Source: Methylobacterium sp. Leaf125 (GTDB lineage: Bacteria > Pseudomonadota > Alphaproteobacteria > Rhizobiales > Beijerinckiaceae). From it: a stretch of DNA of 64,000 bases. Positions 8,830 to 17,752 of the stretch are shown here, in pieces. Both the position numbers and the translations under genes were made by a program. Numbering within the stretch: the first letter of the stretch is position 1; every line of letters begins with the position of its first letter. The stretch covers positions 124,001 to 188,000 of the forward strand of contig NZ_LMNU01000045.1 in assembly GCF_001423085.1 (NCBI RefSeq), written 5' to 3'. Below the pieces are notes generated by a model. That model was not told where the DNA came from. It saw only the letters and a list, made by a program, of their open reading frames with translations, and did not search any database.

Positions 8830-8904
8830 CGCGCGACCAATTTCACTTCCGAATTTTTCTCATGTGCTGCTATGGGGAGGCCTATAAGAACACTGCGCAG
8901 AATC

Positions 8905-8921
8905 TGGTATTTTGAATACCA
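8905..8921. promoter_or_regulatory. Putative GntR operator in the fdh1 promoter
   Basis: A perfect palindrome, TGGTAT-TTTGA-ATACCA, ends 18 bases before the fdh1B start. A possible -10 (TATAAG at 8883-8888) lies just upstream, so a bound repressor would block transcription start. The same half-sites and 5-bp spacing recur before oxlT (59344-59360) and, with one mismatch, in the gntR-oxc gap (51897-51913). Confidence 0.65.
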
Positions 8922-8939
8922 AAGGGGTAGGATGAACGC

Positions 8940-10658
8940 ATGAGCGCGCATGACATCGGCGAGGTTCGCCGCTTCGAGCACCCTGGCAAGGGACGCAACC
9001 GGGCCCGGCCCGTCCCCAAGGGACGGCAGGTCGAGCCCGTGGCCAAGGTCGAGATCGAGCGCCTGCTGGGCGATCGGCCGCGGCAGCGCGACCTGCTGAT
9101 CGAACACCTGCACCTCGTCCAGGACACCTACGGGCAGATCAGCGCCGCTCACCTGGCGGCTCTGGCCGACGAGATGGGCCTGGCCTTCGCCGAGGTGTTC
9201 GAGACGGCGACGTTTTACGCGCATTTCGACGTGCTGAAGGATGGCGATGCCGACCTGCCGGCCCTCACCGTGCGCGTCTGCGACAGCCTCACCTGCGCGA
9301 TGTTCGGCGCCGAGCCGCTGCTGGAAGCCCTGCGCGCGACCCTCGGCAGCGGGGTGCGCGTGGTGCGCGCGCCCTGCGTCGGCCTCTGCGACCATGCCCC
9401 GGCGGTCGAGGTCGGCCACAATTTCCTGCACAAGGCCGACGTCGCCAGCGTCACGGCGGCGGTCCAGGCCGGCGACACTCACGCCCACCTGCCGGCCTAT
9501 CCCGACTACGACGCCTACCGGGCGGGCGGCGGCTACGCCGTCCTCGACCGGCTGCGCGCGGGCGAGCTCAGCATCGACGCCATCCTGCAGGTCCTCGACG
9601 ACGGCGGCCTGCGCGGCCTCGGCGGCGCCGGCTTCCCCACCGGGCGCAAGTGGCGCTCGGTGCGCGGCGAGCCCGGTCCCCGCCTCATGGCGGTGAACGG
9701 TGACGAGGGCGAGCCCGGCACCTTCAAGGACCAGCTCTACCTCAACAAAGATCCGCACCGCTTCCTCGAGGGCATGCTGATCGGCGCCCACGTGGTGGAG
9801 GCGGCCAACGTCTACATCTACCTGCGCGACGAGTACCCGATCTCCCGCGAGATCCTGGCCCGCGAGATCGCCCGGCTTCCGGCCGGCGGCCCGCGCATCC
9901 ATCTGCGCCGGGGCGCGGGCGCCTATATCTGCGGCGAGGAATCCTCGCTGATCGAGTCCCTGGAGGGCAAGCGCGGGCTGCCGCGGCACAAGCCGCCCTT
10001 CCCGTTCCAGGTCGGCCTGTTCAACCGCCCGACGCTCATCAACAACGTCGAGACCCTCTACTGGGTCAGGGACCTGGTCGAGAAGGGCGCGGAGTGGTGG
10101 AAGGGCCACGGCCGCAACGGCCGGGTCGGCCTGCGCTCCTACTCGGTCTCGGGCCGCGTGAAGGAACCGGGGGTCAAGCTCGCCCCGGCCGGCCTCACCA
10201 TCCGCGAGCTGATCGAGGAATATTGCGGGGGGATCAGCGACGGGCACAGCTTCGCGGCCTACCTGCCCGGCGGCGCCTCGGGCGGCATCCTGCCGGCCAG
10301 CATGGACGACATCCCGCTCGATTTCGGTACCCTCGAAAAGTACGGCTGCTTCATCGGCTCGGCCGCCGTCATCGTCCTGTCGGACCAGGACGACGTGCGC
10401 GGCGCGGCCCTGAACCTGATGCGGTTCTTCGAGGACGAGTCCTGCGGACAGTGCACCCCCTGCCGCTCCGGCACGCAGAAGGCGCGCGTGATGATGGAGA
10501 ACGACGTGTGGGACACCGATCTCCTCGGCGAACTCTCGCAGTGCATGCGCGACGCCTCGATCTGCGGCCTGGGCCAGGCGGCGTCGAACCCGCTCACCAC
10601 CGTGATCAAGTACTTCCCGGACCTGTTCCCGTCGCCGCAGCGGATCGCGGCCGAATAG
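8940..10658 (+). CDS. fdh1B: NAD-dependent formate dehydrogenase beta subunit (NuoE-NuoF fusion)
   Basis: A 572-residue soluble diaphorase subunit. Residues about 30-175 are a NuoE-like [2Fe-2S] domain with cysteines 114, 119, 146 and 150. Residues about 200-570 are NuoF-like: GLGGAGFPTGRKW (226-238) and the region near 251-260 bind FMN/NADH, and C502, C505, C508 and C542 bind a [4Fe-4S] cluster. It passes electrons from the alpha subunit to NAD+. The length and order match the tungsten-type Fdh1 of Methylobacterium. fdh1A follows after 88 bp. Expression is probably controlled through the palindrome at 8905. Confidence 0.95.
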   Translation: MSAHDIGEVRRFEHPGKGRNRARPVPKGRQVEPVAKVEIERLLGDRPRQRDLLIEHLHLVQDTYGQISAAHLAALADEMGLAFAEVFETATFYAHFDVLKDGDADLPALTVRVCDSLTCAMFGAEPLLEALRATLGSGVRVVRAPCVGLCDHAPAVEVGHNFLHKADVASVTAAVQAGDTHAHLPAYPDYDAYRAGGGYAVLDRLRAGELSIDAILQVLDDGGLRGLGGAGFPTGRKWRSVRGEPGPRLMAVNGDEGEPGTFKDQLYLNKDPHRFLEGMLIGAHVVEAANVYIYLRDEYPISREILAREIARLPAGGPRIHLRRGAGAYICGEESSLIESLEGKRGLPRHKPPFPFQVGLFNRPTLINNVETLYWVRDLVEKGAEWWKGHGRNGRVGLRSYSVSGRVKEPGVKLAPAGLTIRELIEEYCGGISDGHSFAAYLPGGASGGILPASMDDIPLDFGTLEKYGCFIGSAAVIVLSDQDDVRGAALNLMRFFEDESCGQCTPCRSGTQKARVMMENDVWDTDLLGELSQCMRDASICGLGQAASNPLTTVIKYFPDLFPSPQRIAAE

Positions 10659-10746
10659 CGATCCGTCCCCGACCCGACGGTGCGGCTGCCCCCCTCGCGG
10701 CAGCGGCCCGACCCCGATTTTCCTGCGCCATGACTGGAGCGGAACC

Positions 10747-13713
10747 ATGAGCAGCGGCACACAGAACAGTGGTCTCAGCGGAGCCCACGCCACCACCCCG
10801 ACCGGCCCCCAGGATGCGGGCGGCAAGGCGGACGGCGCCAACCCGGGCGCCGGGAGCACCTATTCCGAGGGCACCCAGTCGGGCGGCCAGGCAGGTCCGG
10901 CCCCGAGCGGCACCTTCGGCCTCAAGGAGATGCCGGCCGGCATCCCGGGCGTGATCTTCGAGTTCGACGGGCAGCAGGTCGAGGCGGCCCCGGGCGAGAC
11001 GATCTGGGCCGTCGCCCAGCGCCTCGGCACGCACATCCCCCACCTCTGCCACAAGCCCGCCCCGGGCTACCGGCCGGACGGCAATTGCCGCGCCTGCATG
11101 GTCGAGATCGAGGGCGAGCGCGTGCTCGCCGCCTCGTGCAAGCGGGTGCCGGGCGTCGGCATGAAGGTGAAGTCCGCCTCCGAGCGGGCGACCAAGGCCC
11201 GCGCCATGGTCATGGAGCTCCTCGTCGCCGACCAGCCGGCCCGGGAGATCTCGCACGATCCGACCTCGCATTTCTGGGCGCAGGCCGACCACGTGGAGGT
11301 CACCGAGAGCCGCTTCCCGGCCGCCCAGCGCTGGGAGGGCGACTGGAGCCACCCGGCCATGCGGGTGAACCTCGACGCCTGCATCCAGTGCAACCTCTGC
11401 GTCCGCGCCTGCCGCGAGGTCCAGGTCAACGACGTCATCGGCATGGCCTACCGCTCGGCCAGCGCCAGGCCGGTGTTCGACTTCGACGACCCGATGGGCC
11501 AGTCGACCTGCGTCGCCTGCGGCGAGTGCGTCCAGGCCTGCCCGACCGGCGCGCTGATGCCCGCGGCCTACCTCGACGACAGCCAGACCCGCACCGTCTA
11601 TCCCGACCGCGAGGTGGATTCGCTCTGCCCCTATTGCGGCGTCGGCTGCCAGGTCTCCTACAAGGTCAAGGACAACAAGATCGTCTACGCCGAGGGGCGT
11701 GACGGACCGGCCAACCAGAACCGCCTCTGCGTGAAGGGCCGCTTCGGCTTCGACTACGTCCACCACCCCCACCGGCTGACCAAGCCCCTGATCCGCCTCG
11801 ACAACGTGGCCAAGGACGCCAACGACCAGGTCGATCCGGCCAACCCCTGGACCCACTTCCGCGAGGCGACCTGGGACGAGGCGCTGGAGCGCGCCGCCGG
11901 CGGCCTCAAGCACATCCGCGACACGGTCGGCCGCAAGGCACTGGCGGGCTTCGGCTCGGCCAAGGGCTCGAACGAGGAGGCCTACCTCTTCCAGAAGCTG
12001 GTGCGCCTCGGCTTCGGCTCGAACAACGTCGACCACTGCACCCGGCTCTGCCACGCCTCCTCGGTGGCGGCCCTGATGGAGGGCCTGAATTCCGGCGCCG
12101 TCTCGGCTCCGTTCTCGGCGGCCCTCGATGCCGAGGTCATCGTCATCATCGGCGCCAACCCGACGGTGAACCACCCCGTGGCCGCGACCTTCATCAAGAA
12201 CGCGGTCAAGGAACGCGGCGCCAAGCTGATCATCATGGATCCGCGCCGGCAGGTCCTGTCCCGGCACGCCTACAAGCACCTCGCCTTCAAGCCGGGCTCC
12301 GACGTGGCGATGCTCAACGCGATGCTCAACGTCATCGTGACGGAGAAGCTCTACGACGAGCAGTACATCGCCGGGTACACCGAGAACTTCGAGGCCCTGA
12401 AGGAGCGCATCGTCGAGTTCACGCCGGAGAAGATGGCCCCGGTCTGCGGCATCGACGCGGAGACCCTGCGCGAGGTCGCGCGCCTCTACGCCCGCTCCCG
12501 GGCCTCGATCATCTTCTGGGGCATGGGCGTCAGCCAGCACGTCCACGGCACCGACAACTCGCGCTGCCTGATCGCGCTCGCCCTCACCACGGGCCAGATC
12601 GGCCGCCCCGGAACCGGCCTGCACCCGCTGCGCGGCCAGAACAACGTCCAGGGCGCATCCGACGCCGGCCTGATCCCGATGGTCTATCCGGACTACCAGT
12701 CGGTGGAGAACGAGACCGTCCGCGACCTGTTCGAGACGTTCTGGGGCCAGTCCCTCGACCCGAAGAACGGCCTGACCGTGGTCGAGATCATGCGCGCCAT
12801 CCACGCGGGCGAGATCAAGGGCATGTTCGTCGAGGGCGAGAACCCCGCGATGTCGGACCCCGACCTCAACCACGCCCGGCACGCCCTGGCGATGCTCGAC
12901 CACCTCGTGGTGCAGGACCTGTTCCTGACCGAGACCGCCTTCCACGCCGACGTGGTGCTGCCGGCCTCCGCCTTCGCCGAGAAGGCGGGCAGCTTCACCA
13001 ACACCGACCGGCGCGTGCAGATCGCCAAGCCCGTCGTGCCGCCGCCGGGCGACGCCCGCCAGGATTGGTGGATCCTGCAGGAGCTCGCCCGCCGCCTCGA
13101 CCTCGACTGGACCTATACGGGCCCGGCCGACATCTTCGCCGAGATGGCGCAGGTGATGCCCTCCCTGAAGAACATCACCTGGGAGCGGCTGGAGCGCGAG
13201 GGTGCCGTGACCTACCCGGTCGACGGTCCCGACCAGCCCGGCAACGAGATCATCTTCTACGCCGGCTTCCCGACGGCGAGCGGGCGGGCCAAGATCGTTC
13301 CGGCCCACATCGTGCCGCCGGACGAGGTGCCCGACACCGAGTTCCCGATGGTGCTCTCCACCGGCCGCGTGCTGGAGCACTGGCACACCGGTTCGATGAC
13401 CCGGCGCTCGGGCGTCCTCGACGCCCTGGAGCCGGAGGCGGTGGCCTTCATGGCGCCGCGGGAGCTCTACCGCCTCGGCCTCGAGCCCGGCGACACCATG
13501 CGCCTGGAGACCCGCCGCGGCGCGGTGGAGCTCAAGGTCCGGTCCGACCGCGACGTGCCGGTGGGCATGATCTTCATGCCGTTCTGCTACGCCGAGGCCG
13601 CCGCCAACCTCCTGACGAACCCGGCCCTCGATCCCATGGGCAAGATCCCGGAGTTCAAGTTCTGCGCCGCCCGGGTCGAGGCGGTCCGGCCGCGGCAGAT
13701 CGCTGCCGAATAA
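10747..13713 (+). CDS. fdh1A: NAD-dependent formate dehydrogenase alpha subunit (W/Mo-bis-MGD, Cys type)
   Basis: A 988-residue catalytic subunit. After about 55 low-complexity Gly/Ser/Thr residues comes a NuoG-like [2Fe-2S] domain (C101, C114, C117, C131), then two ferredoxin-type clusters (CIQCNLCVRAC, CVACGECVQAC) and a [4Fe-4S] motif CPYCGVGC. The molybdopterin oxidoreductase domain follows. C435 in DHCTRLCHASS aligns with the selenocysteine of E. coli FdhF, with His436 next. It oxidises formate to CO2. The metal cannot be read from sequence; tungsten is inferred from the Methylobacterium homologue. The gene ends at a strong intrinsic terminator. Confidence 0.95.
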   Translation: MSSGTQNSGLSGAHATTPTGPQDAGGKADGANPGAGSTYSEGTQSGGQAGPAPSGTFGLKEMPAGIPGVIFEFDGQQVEAAPGETIWAVAQRLGTHIPHLCHKPAPGYRPDGNCRACMVEIEGERVLAASCKRVPGVGMKVKSASERATKARAMVMELLVADQPAREISHDPTSHFWAQADHVEVTESRFPAAQRWEGDWSHPAMRVNLDACIQCNLCVRACREVQVNDVIGMAYRSASARPVFDFDDPMGQSTCVACGECVQACPTGALMPAAYLDDSQTRTVYPDREVDSLCPYCGVGCQVSYKVKDNKIVYAEGRDGPANQNRLCVKGRFGFDYVHHPHRLTKPLIRLDNVAKDANDQVDPANPWTHFREATWDEALERAAGGLKHIRDTVGRKALAGFGSAKGSNEEAYLFQKLVRLGFGSNNVDHCTRLCHASSVAALMEGLNSGAVSAPFSAALDAEVIVIIGANPTVNHPVAATFIKNAVKERGAKLIIMDPRRQVLSRHAYKHLAFKPGSDVAMLNAMLNVIVTEKLYDEQYIAGYTENFEALKERIVEFTPEKMAPVCGIDAETLREVARLYARSRASIIFWGMGVSQHVHGTDNSRCLIALALTTGQIGRPGTGLHPLRGQNNVQGASDAGLIPMVYPDYQSVENETVRDLFETFWGQSLDPKNGLTVVEIMRAIHAGEIKGMFVEGENPAMSDPDLNHARHALAMLDHLVVQDLFLTETAFHADVVLPASAFAEKAGSFTNTDRRVQIAKPVVPPPGDARQDWWILQELARRLDLDWTYTGPADIFAEMAQVMPSLKNITWERLEREGAVTYPVDGPDQPGNEIIFYAGFPTASGRAKIVPAHIVPPDEVPDTEFPMVLSTGRVLEHWHTGSMTRRSGVLDALEPEAVAFMAPRELYRLGLEPGDTMRLETRRGAVELKVRSDRDVPVGMIFMPFCYAEAAANLLTNPALDPMGKIPEFKFCAARVEAVRPRQIAAE

Positions 13714-13743
13714 GGCGGGCTCCACCGCACCACGCGACGGCCG

Positions 13744-13790
13744 GGGGCCGGAGGCGACGCTCCCCGGCGTCGCCTCCGGCCCCTCTTTTT
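13744..13790 (+). terminator. Intrinsic terminator of the fdh1 operon
   Basis: A 16-bp perfect GC stem (13744-13759 with 13768-13783) and an 8-base loop, followed by TCTTTTT. This is a textbook rho-independent terminator 30 bases after the fdh1A stop. Confidence 0.9.
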
Positions 13791-13882
13791 GGAGGGTCGG
13801 GTCGGCATCCGCCTGGGGACAGTCCTGAACCGATGCGGAGGTTGGCCGTTGGTCCTCGTCCAGCGCGATCCGAGGAGCCCCG

Positions 13883-14095
13883 ATGTCCCCCAGCCCTGAT
13901 TCCCATGCCGGAGAGTCGGTGGCCGTCACCTTCCGGGGCCGCGGCCTCGCCCACCTGCGCGGCAAGACGCTGTCCGTGCTGGTCTGCCCCCGCTGCTCGC
14001 AGCGCAACGCGCCGAAGGTTGCCGACAAGGGCTACTGCCACTGGTGCGCCTACGAGCCCTCGCGCGAGGATATCGAGCCCGCCCAGGCGGCCTGA
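13883..14095 (+). CDS. Small zinc-ribbon protein
   Basis: A 70-residue protein with two CxxC knuckles (C35/C38 in CPRC and C52/C55 in CHWC) spaced for one zinc ribbon. The rest is basic and hydrophilic. A GAGGAG site precedes the ATG. It lies after the fdh1 terminator on the same strand and is probably transcribed separately. Function unknown; a nucleic-acid or metal-handling role is possible but only inferred from the ribbon. Confidence 0.72.
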   Translation: MSPSPDSHAGESVAVTFRGRGLAHLRGKTLSVLVCPRCSQRNAPKVADKGYCHWCAYEPSREDIEPAQAA

Positions 14096-14111
14096 GCCGG
14101 GCCCCGCGCCC

Positions 14112-14906
14112 TCAGTCCTGCAGCGAGGACAGGAACTGGCGCAGCTCCGGGCTGCGCGGTGCGCTAAAGATCTCGGCCGGCGGCCCGATCTCGTGGACGA
14201 GCCCCTGGTGCATGAAGATCACCCGGTCGGCGACCTTGCGGGCGAAGCTCATCTCGTGGGTGACCATCAGCAGGGTCATGCCCTCCTCGGCGAGGGATTC
14301 CACCACGCGCAGGACCTCGCCGACCAGCTCCGGGTCGAGGGCGCTGGTGATCTCGTCGCAGAGCAGGATCGCCGGGTCCATGGCCAGCGCCCGGGCGATC
14401 GCCACCCGCTGCTGCTGACCGCCGGAGAGCTTGTCCGGCATCGCGTCGAACTTCTCGGCGAGGCCGACCCGGGCGAGGAGCTGTCGGGCGCGGGCCGCGT
14501 TCTCCGGCCCCGGCCGCCGCTTCACGAGGTGCGGGGCCAGCATCACGTTGCGCCCCACCGAGAGGTGCGGGAACAGGTTGAAGTTCTGGAAGATCATGCC
14601 GACGCCCTGGCGCAGCTCCCGCATGGCCTTCGGGTTGTCGTGCAGGAGATGGCGGCCGTCGACGATCAGCGAGCCGTGCTGGAACACCTCCAGGCCGTTG
14701 ATGCAGCGCAGGAGCGTGCTCTTGCCCGAGCCGCTCTTGCCGATGATCGCCACCACCTCGCCCCGCGCCACGTCGAGGTCGATCCCCCGCAGCACCTCGT
14801 GCGTGCCGTAGGACTTGCGCAGGGCCGTGATGCGCAGGATCGGCGCACCGACCTGGGTGTGGGGCTGGCCCGCACCGGCCGGCGTCGCGTTCGGGGCGGC
14901 GCTCAT
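14112..14906 (-). CDS. Polar amino-acid ABC transporter, ATP-binding subunit (GlnQ/HisP type)
   Basis: A 264-residue ATPase. Walker A is GKSGSGKS (56-63), the signature LSGGQ is at 160-164, Walker B is ILLCDE (180-185) and the switch histidine is in VTHE (H217). These are the usual positions for GlnQ-like subunits after a roughly 20-residue extension. It powers import of amino acids with the two permeases and binding protein encoded just upstream. Its start overlaps the permease stop by 4 bases (ATGA). Confidence 0.93.
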   Translation of the reverse strand: MSAAPNATPAGAGQPHTQVGAPILRITALRKSYGTHEVLRGIDLDVARGEVVAIIGKSGSGKSTLLRCINGLEVFQHGSLIVDGRHLLHDNPKAMRELRQGVGMIFQNFNLFPHLSVGRNVMLAPHLVKRRPGPENAARARQLLARVGLAEKFDAMPDKLSGGQQQRVAIARALAMDPAILLCDEITSALDPELVGEVLRVVESLAEEGMTLLMVTHEMSFARKVADRVIFMHQGLVHEIGPPAEIFSAPRSPELRQFLSSLQD

Positions 14907-15559
14907 GCGGGGGTCCTCATCGCGAGTTTCCTTTCGAGGAGGCGGGCAGAGAGGCTAATGGGAAAGCACAGCACGAAGTACAGCAGCGCGACGCAGCCAT
15001 AGGTCAGCATCGGCTCGTAGGTGACGTTGGCGATCATCCCGCCCGCCTTGGTCAGCTCGACGAAGCCGATCACGGAGGCGAGCGCCGTGCCCTTCACCAC
15101 CTGCACCAGGAAGCCGACCGTAGGCGCCACCGCAATCCGCAGGGCCTGGGGCAGGATGATGTGGCGGAACTGCTGGCCGAAGCTGAGGGCGAGGCTCGCC
15201 GAGGCCTCCCACTGCCCGCGCGGGATCGCCGCCACGCAGCCGCGCCAGATCTCCGTGAGGTAGGCCGAAGCGTAGAGCGTGAGGGCAACGCAGGCGGCGA
15301 GCCAAGCGGAGGTGTCGAACCCGACCGCCGCGAGGCCGAAATAGAGCAGGAACAGCTGCATCAGCAGCGGCGTCCCCTGGAACAGCTGGACGTAGGCGCC
15401 GACGGCGCGTCCGAGCCAGGGCCCGCCGGCGAGCCGGACGAGCAGCAGGCCGAGCCCGACCACCGCGCTGCCGAGGAACGCCGCGAGGGAGAGGGCCACG
15501 GTCCAGCGCGCCGCGAGGGCGAGGTTGCGCAGGATGTCCCAGAGGGTGAAGTCCGGCAT
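14903..15559 (-). CDS. Polar amino-acid ABC transporter, permease subunit 2
   Basis: A 218-residue inner-membrane protein with about five helices. It has the HisM/GlnP-type start TLWDILRNLALAARWTVALS and the ATPase-contact loop EASASLALSFGQQFRHIILP. It pairs with the neighbouring 220-residue permease to form the channel. It overlaps the ATPase gene by 4 bases and follows the other permease by 9 bases, so they form one operon. Confidence 0.92.
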   Translation of the reverse strand: MPDFTLWDILRNLALAARWTVALSLAAFLGSAVVGLGLLLVRLAGGPWLGRAVGAYVQLFQGTPLLMQLFLLYFGLAAVGFDTSAWLAACVALTLYASAYLTEIWRGCVAAIPRGQWEASASLALSFGQQFRHIILPQALRIAVAPTVGFLVQVVKGTALASVIGFVELTKAGGMIANVTYEPMLTYGCVALLYFVLCFPISLSARLLERKLAMRTPA

Positions 15560-15568
15560 GGCGATGTC

Positions 15569-16231
15569 CTAGCGGCCGAACAGGAAGCGCGGGCCGGCCC
15601 AGTTGAGCAGGGTCCGGACCAGGATCGCGAGGCCGAGATAGGCGAGCATGCCGACGATGTAGGTCTCGAAGGCGCGGAAGTTGCGGCTCTGGATCAGGTT
15701 GGTGGCGTAGCTCAGCTCCTCGGTGGAGATCTGGCCGCAGACGGCCGAGCCGAGCATGACGATGACGATCTGGCTGACGAGGGCCGGCCAGACCTTGCGC
15801 AGGGCCGGCGGCAGCACCACCCGGGTGAAGATCTGGGCCCGGGTGAGCGCGAGGCTCTCGGCCGCCTCGATCTGCCCGCGCGGCGTCGCCTCGATGCCCG
15901 CCCGCAGGATCTCGGTGGCGTAGGCCCCGAGATTGATCGTCATGGCCAGGATCGAGGCCGTCGCCGGCGACAGGCGGATGCCGATCTCCGGCAGGCCGAA
16001 GAAGATGAAGAACAGTTGCACAATGAAGGGCGTGTTGCGGATCAGCTCGACATAGGTCCCCACGAGCCAGCGCAGGGGCGCCGGCCCATTGGAGCGCGCC
16101 CAGGCGCAGGCGATCGCCAGGGCAGCGCCCAGGAGCGTCGCCACGGCGGTGAGGCCCACGGTCCAGGCCGCGCCCCGCAGGAGCAGCGGCCACTGGACCA
16201 GGATACTCGTGAAATCGAGCTGCAGCGGCAT
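15569..16231 (-). CDS. Polar amino-acid ABC transporter, permease subunit 1
   Basis: A 220-residue membrane protein of the same family as the next gene. It has the GTYVELIRNTPFIVQLFFIF segment and the coupling loop EAAESLALTRAQIFTRVVLP. It forms the transport channel with its partner. The gap to the upstream binding-protein gene (144 bp) holds an 18-bp tandem repeat that may affect message stability between the abundant binding protein and the membrane parts. Confidence 0.92.
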   Translation of the reverse strand: MPLQLDFTSILVQWPLLLRGAAWTVGLTAVATLLGAALAIACAWARSNGPAPLRWLVGTYVELIRNTPFIVQLFFIFFGLPEIGIRLSPATASILAMTINLGAYATEILRAGIEATPRGQIEAAESLALTRAQIFTRVVLPPALRKVWPALVSQIVIVMLGSAVCGQISTEELSYATNLIQSRNFRAFETYIVGMLAYLGLAILVRTLLNWAGPRFLFGR

Positions 16232-16244
16232 GGTGATGGGGGGC

Positions 16245-16316
16245 GCCTTGGTGGCGGAGGAAGCCTTGGTGGCGGAGGGAGTCTTGGCGGCAGAGGGAGC
16301 CTTGGTGGCGGAGCGA
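16245..16316. repeat. 18-bp tandem repeat, four units
   Basis: Four head-to-tail copies related to GCCTTGGTGGCGGAGGGA (16245, 16263, 16281, 16299) fill half the gap between the binding-protein gene and the permease gene. Copy 3 differs at three positions. The period is exact, so slippage duplication is likely. Confidence 0.85.
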
Positions 16317-16375
16317 CCCGGCGGGCAGCGTTCGCCGAGCGGCCCGCGCCAGGGCGGACCGCTCGGCGCGGCGGA

Positions 16376-17170
16376 TCAGAGCGGCAGGTCGCCGGTCCCG
16401 CGCTTCAGCCATTTCTGCGACAGAGCCTCGAGGGTCCCGTCCGCCTTGGCGGCCAACACGATCGCGTTGACCTTCGCCAGGAGGGCGTCCTCGCCCTTGG
16501 CGATTCCCACGAAGCAGGGGCTGTCGCGCAGGAGGAGCTTGTACTCGACGCCCAGATTCGGGTTCTTGCGGCTGAGCACGCCGATGTTCGAGACGCTGGT
16601 GGCGATCACCTGGGTCTGGCCCGCCGCGAAGGCCGCGGTGGTCGCGGCCTGATCCTCGAAGCGCTGGATCTGGGCCGAGGCCGGCGCGACCTTGCCCAGC
16701 ATCTCGTCCTCCATGGCGCCGCGGGTCACCGCCACCGACTTGCCGGCGAGGTCGTCGAAGCTCTTGATGCTGGTCGATTTCAGGGCGAACACGCCCTGGT
16801 AGAACGGCGCATAGGCGGCGCTGAAGTCGATGATCTTCATGCGCTCCTCGTTCTTGCCGAGGGTCGAGACGATGAGGTCGATCTTCTTCGTCTGCAGGTA
16901 GGGGATCCGGTTGGCGCTCACCACCGGCACCAGCTCGACCTTGGCGCCGAGCTTCGCCCCGATCAGGTTGGCCATGTCGACGTCGAGGCCCATGGGCTGC
17001 AGGTCGAGGCCGACGAAGCCATACGGCGGGTAATCGGTGGGAATGCCGATCTTCACCACCTTGGTCCGGGTGATCTCGGCCAGCGCGTCCTGCGCTTGCG
17101 CGCCCGCGGCGGACAGCAGGGCGGCTCCGAGCCCGAGGGCGACGAGGAGGCGGCGTTTGGTGAGCGGCAT
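16376..17170 (-). CDS. Polar amino-acid ABC transporter, periplasmic binding protein
   Basis: A 264-residue family 3 solute-binding protein. The signal peptide is residues 1-27 (KRRLLVALGLGAALLSAAG, cleavage near AQA). The mature part has GIPTDYPPYGFVG, then NRIPYLQTKKIDLIVSTLGK and GKSVAVTRGAM, typical of amino-acid binders. The ATG at 17170 gives a proper signal peptide; the frame is open to 17302. It is the first gene of the transporter operon. The ligand cannot be assigned. Confidence 0.9.
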   Translation of the reverse strand: MPLTKRRLLVALGLGAALLSAAGAQAQDALAEITRTKVVKIGIPTDYPPYGFVGLDLQPMGLDVDMANLIGAKLGAKVELVPVVSANRIPYLQTKKIDLIVSTLGKNEERMKIIDFSAAYAPFYQGVFALKSTSIKSFDDLAGKSVAVTRGAMEDEMLGKVAPASAQIQRFEDQAATTAAFAAGQTQVIATSVSNIGVLSRKNPNLGVEYKLLLRDSPCFVGIAKGEDALLAKVNAIVLAAKADGTLEALSQKWLKRGTGDLPL

Positions 17171-17371
17171 CGGTGAATCGACTTTCCGGAAACGTGTGCC
17201 CCTGCCTGTGCAATTTTTGTGCAGCACGCCAGACGGATGCTGGCCTGTCCACAGCGATGGAGCCTCGGCGCTCCCGTCGGCCGGCTCTCGTCCCCGCCTC
17301 ATCCCGAACTTTGGACGGCAGCGTGGCGTTGACGAAAGCGTGAGTCACGCCAAACAATCGGGAGAAATGCC

Positions 17372-17647
17372 ATGAAGATCCTCGCCCTCGCCCTCGCCGG
17401 TACCCTCGCCCTCGGATCGGTCGCCCTGGCGGCCGAGGGTGGCTCGGGCACCACCAAGTCCGGGACCATGAACACCACCGGCCCGAACGATGCCGGCGCC
17501 GGCTCCTCCCCGGGCGCGGCCGGCAGCGGCCCCTCGACGGGCGACAAGAGCCGGTCCGGCACCTCCAACAGCACCGGCGCCAACGATGCCGGATCGGGCG
17601 CCTCGCCGGGCGCCGCCGGCAAGGGCACGAGCGCGCCCACCCGCTGA
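17372..17647 (+). CDS. Small exported Gly/Ser/Ala-rich protein with internal repeat
   Basis: A 91-residue protein with a signal peptide (1-21, ending VALAA). The mature chain has two copies of a 16-residue unit: TGPNDAGAGSSPGAAG and TGANDAGSGASPGAAG. It is probably an unstructured periplasmic or surface protein. A GGAG site lies 9 bases before the ATG. No family with known function is recognised. Confidence 0.7.
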   Translation: MKILALALAGTLALGSVALAAEGGSGTTKSGTMNTTGPNDAGAGSSPGAAGSGPSTGDKSRSGTSNSTGANDAGSGASPGAAGKGTSAPTR

Positions 17648-17752
17648 GGCGCGACGCGGCGCGCGCCATCGCGCGCCGCAGACTCGCCCGGGCCGGTCCC
17701 CCACCCCATATCGGTTCCGCGCGGCCCGGCGGCCGCGCGGACGGGAATGCTC

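Noticed and set aside
8940..13713. fdh1 genes as part of respiratory complex I
   Set aside because: They share NuoE/F/G-like domains, but the catalytic molybdopterin domain with the formate dehydrogenase Cys-His and the lack of other nuo genes show a formate dehydrogenase.
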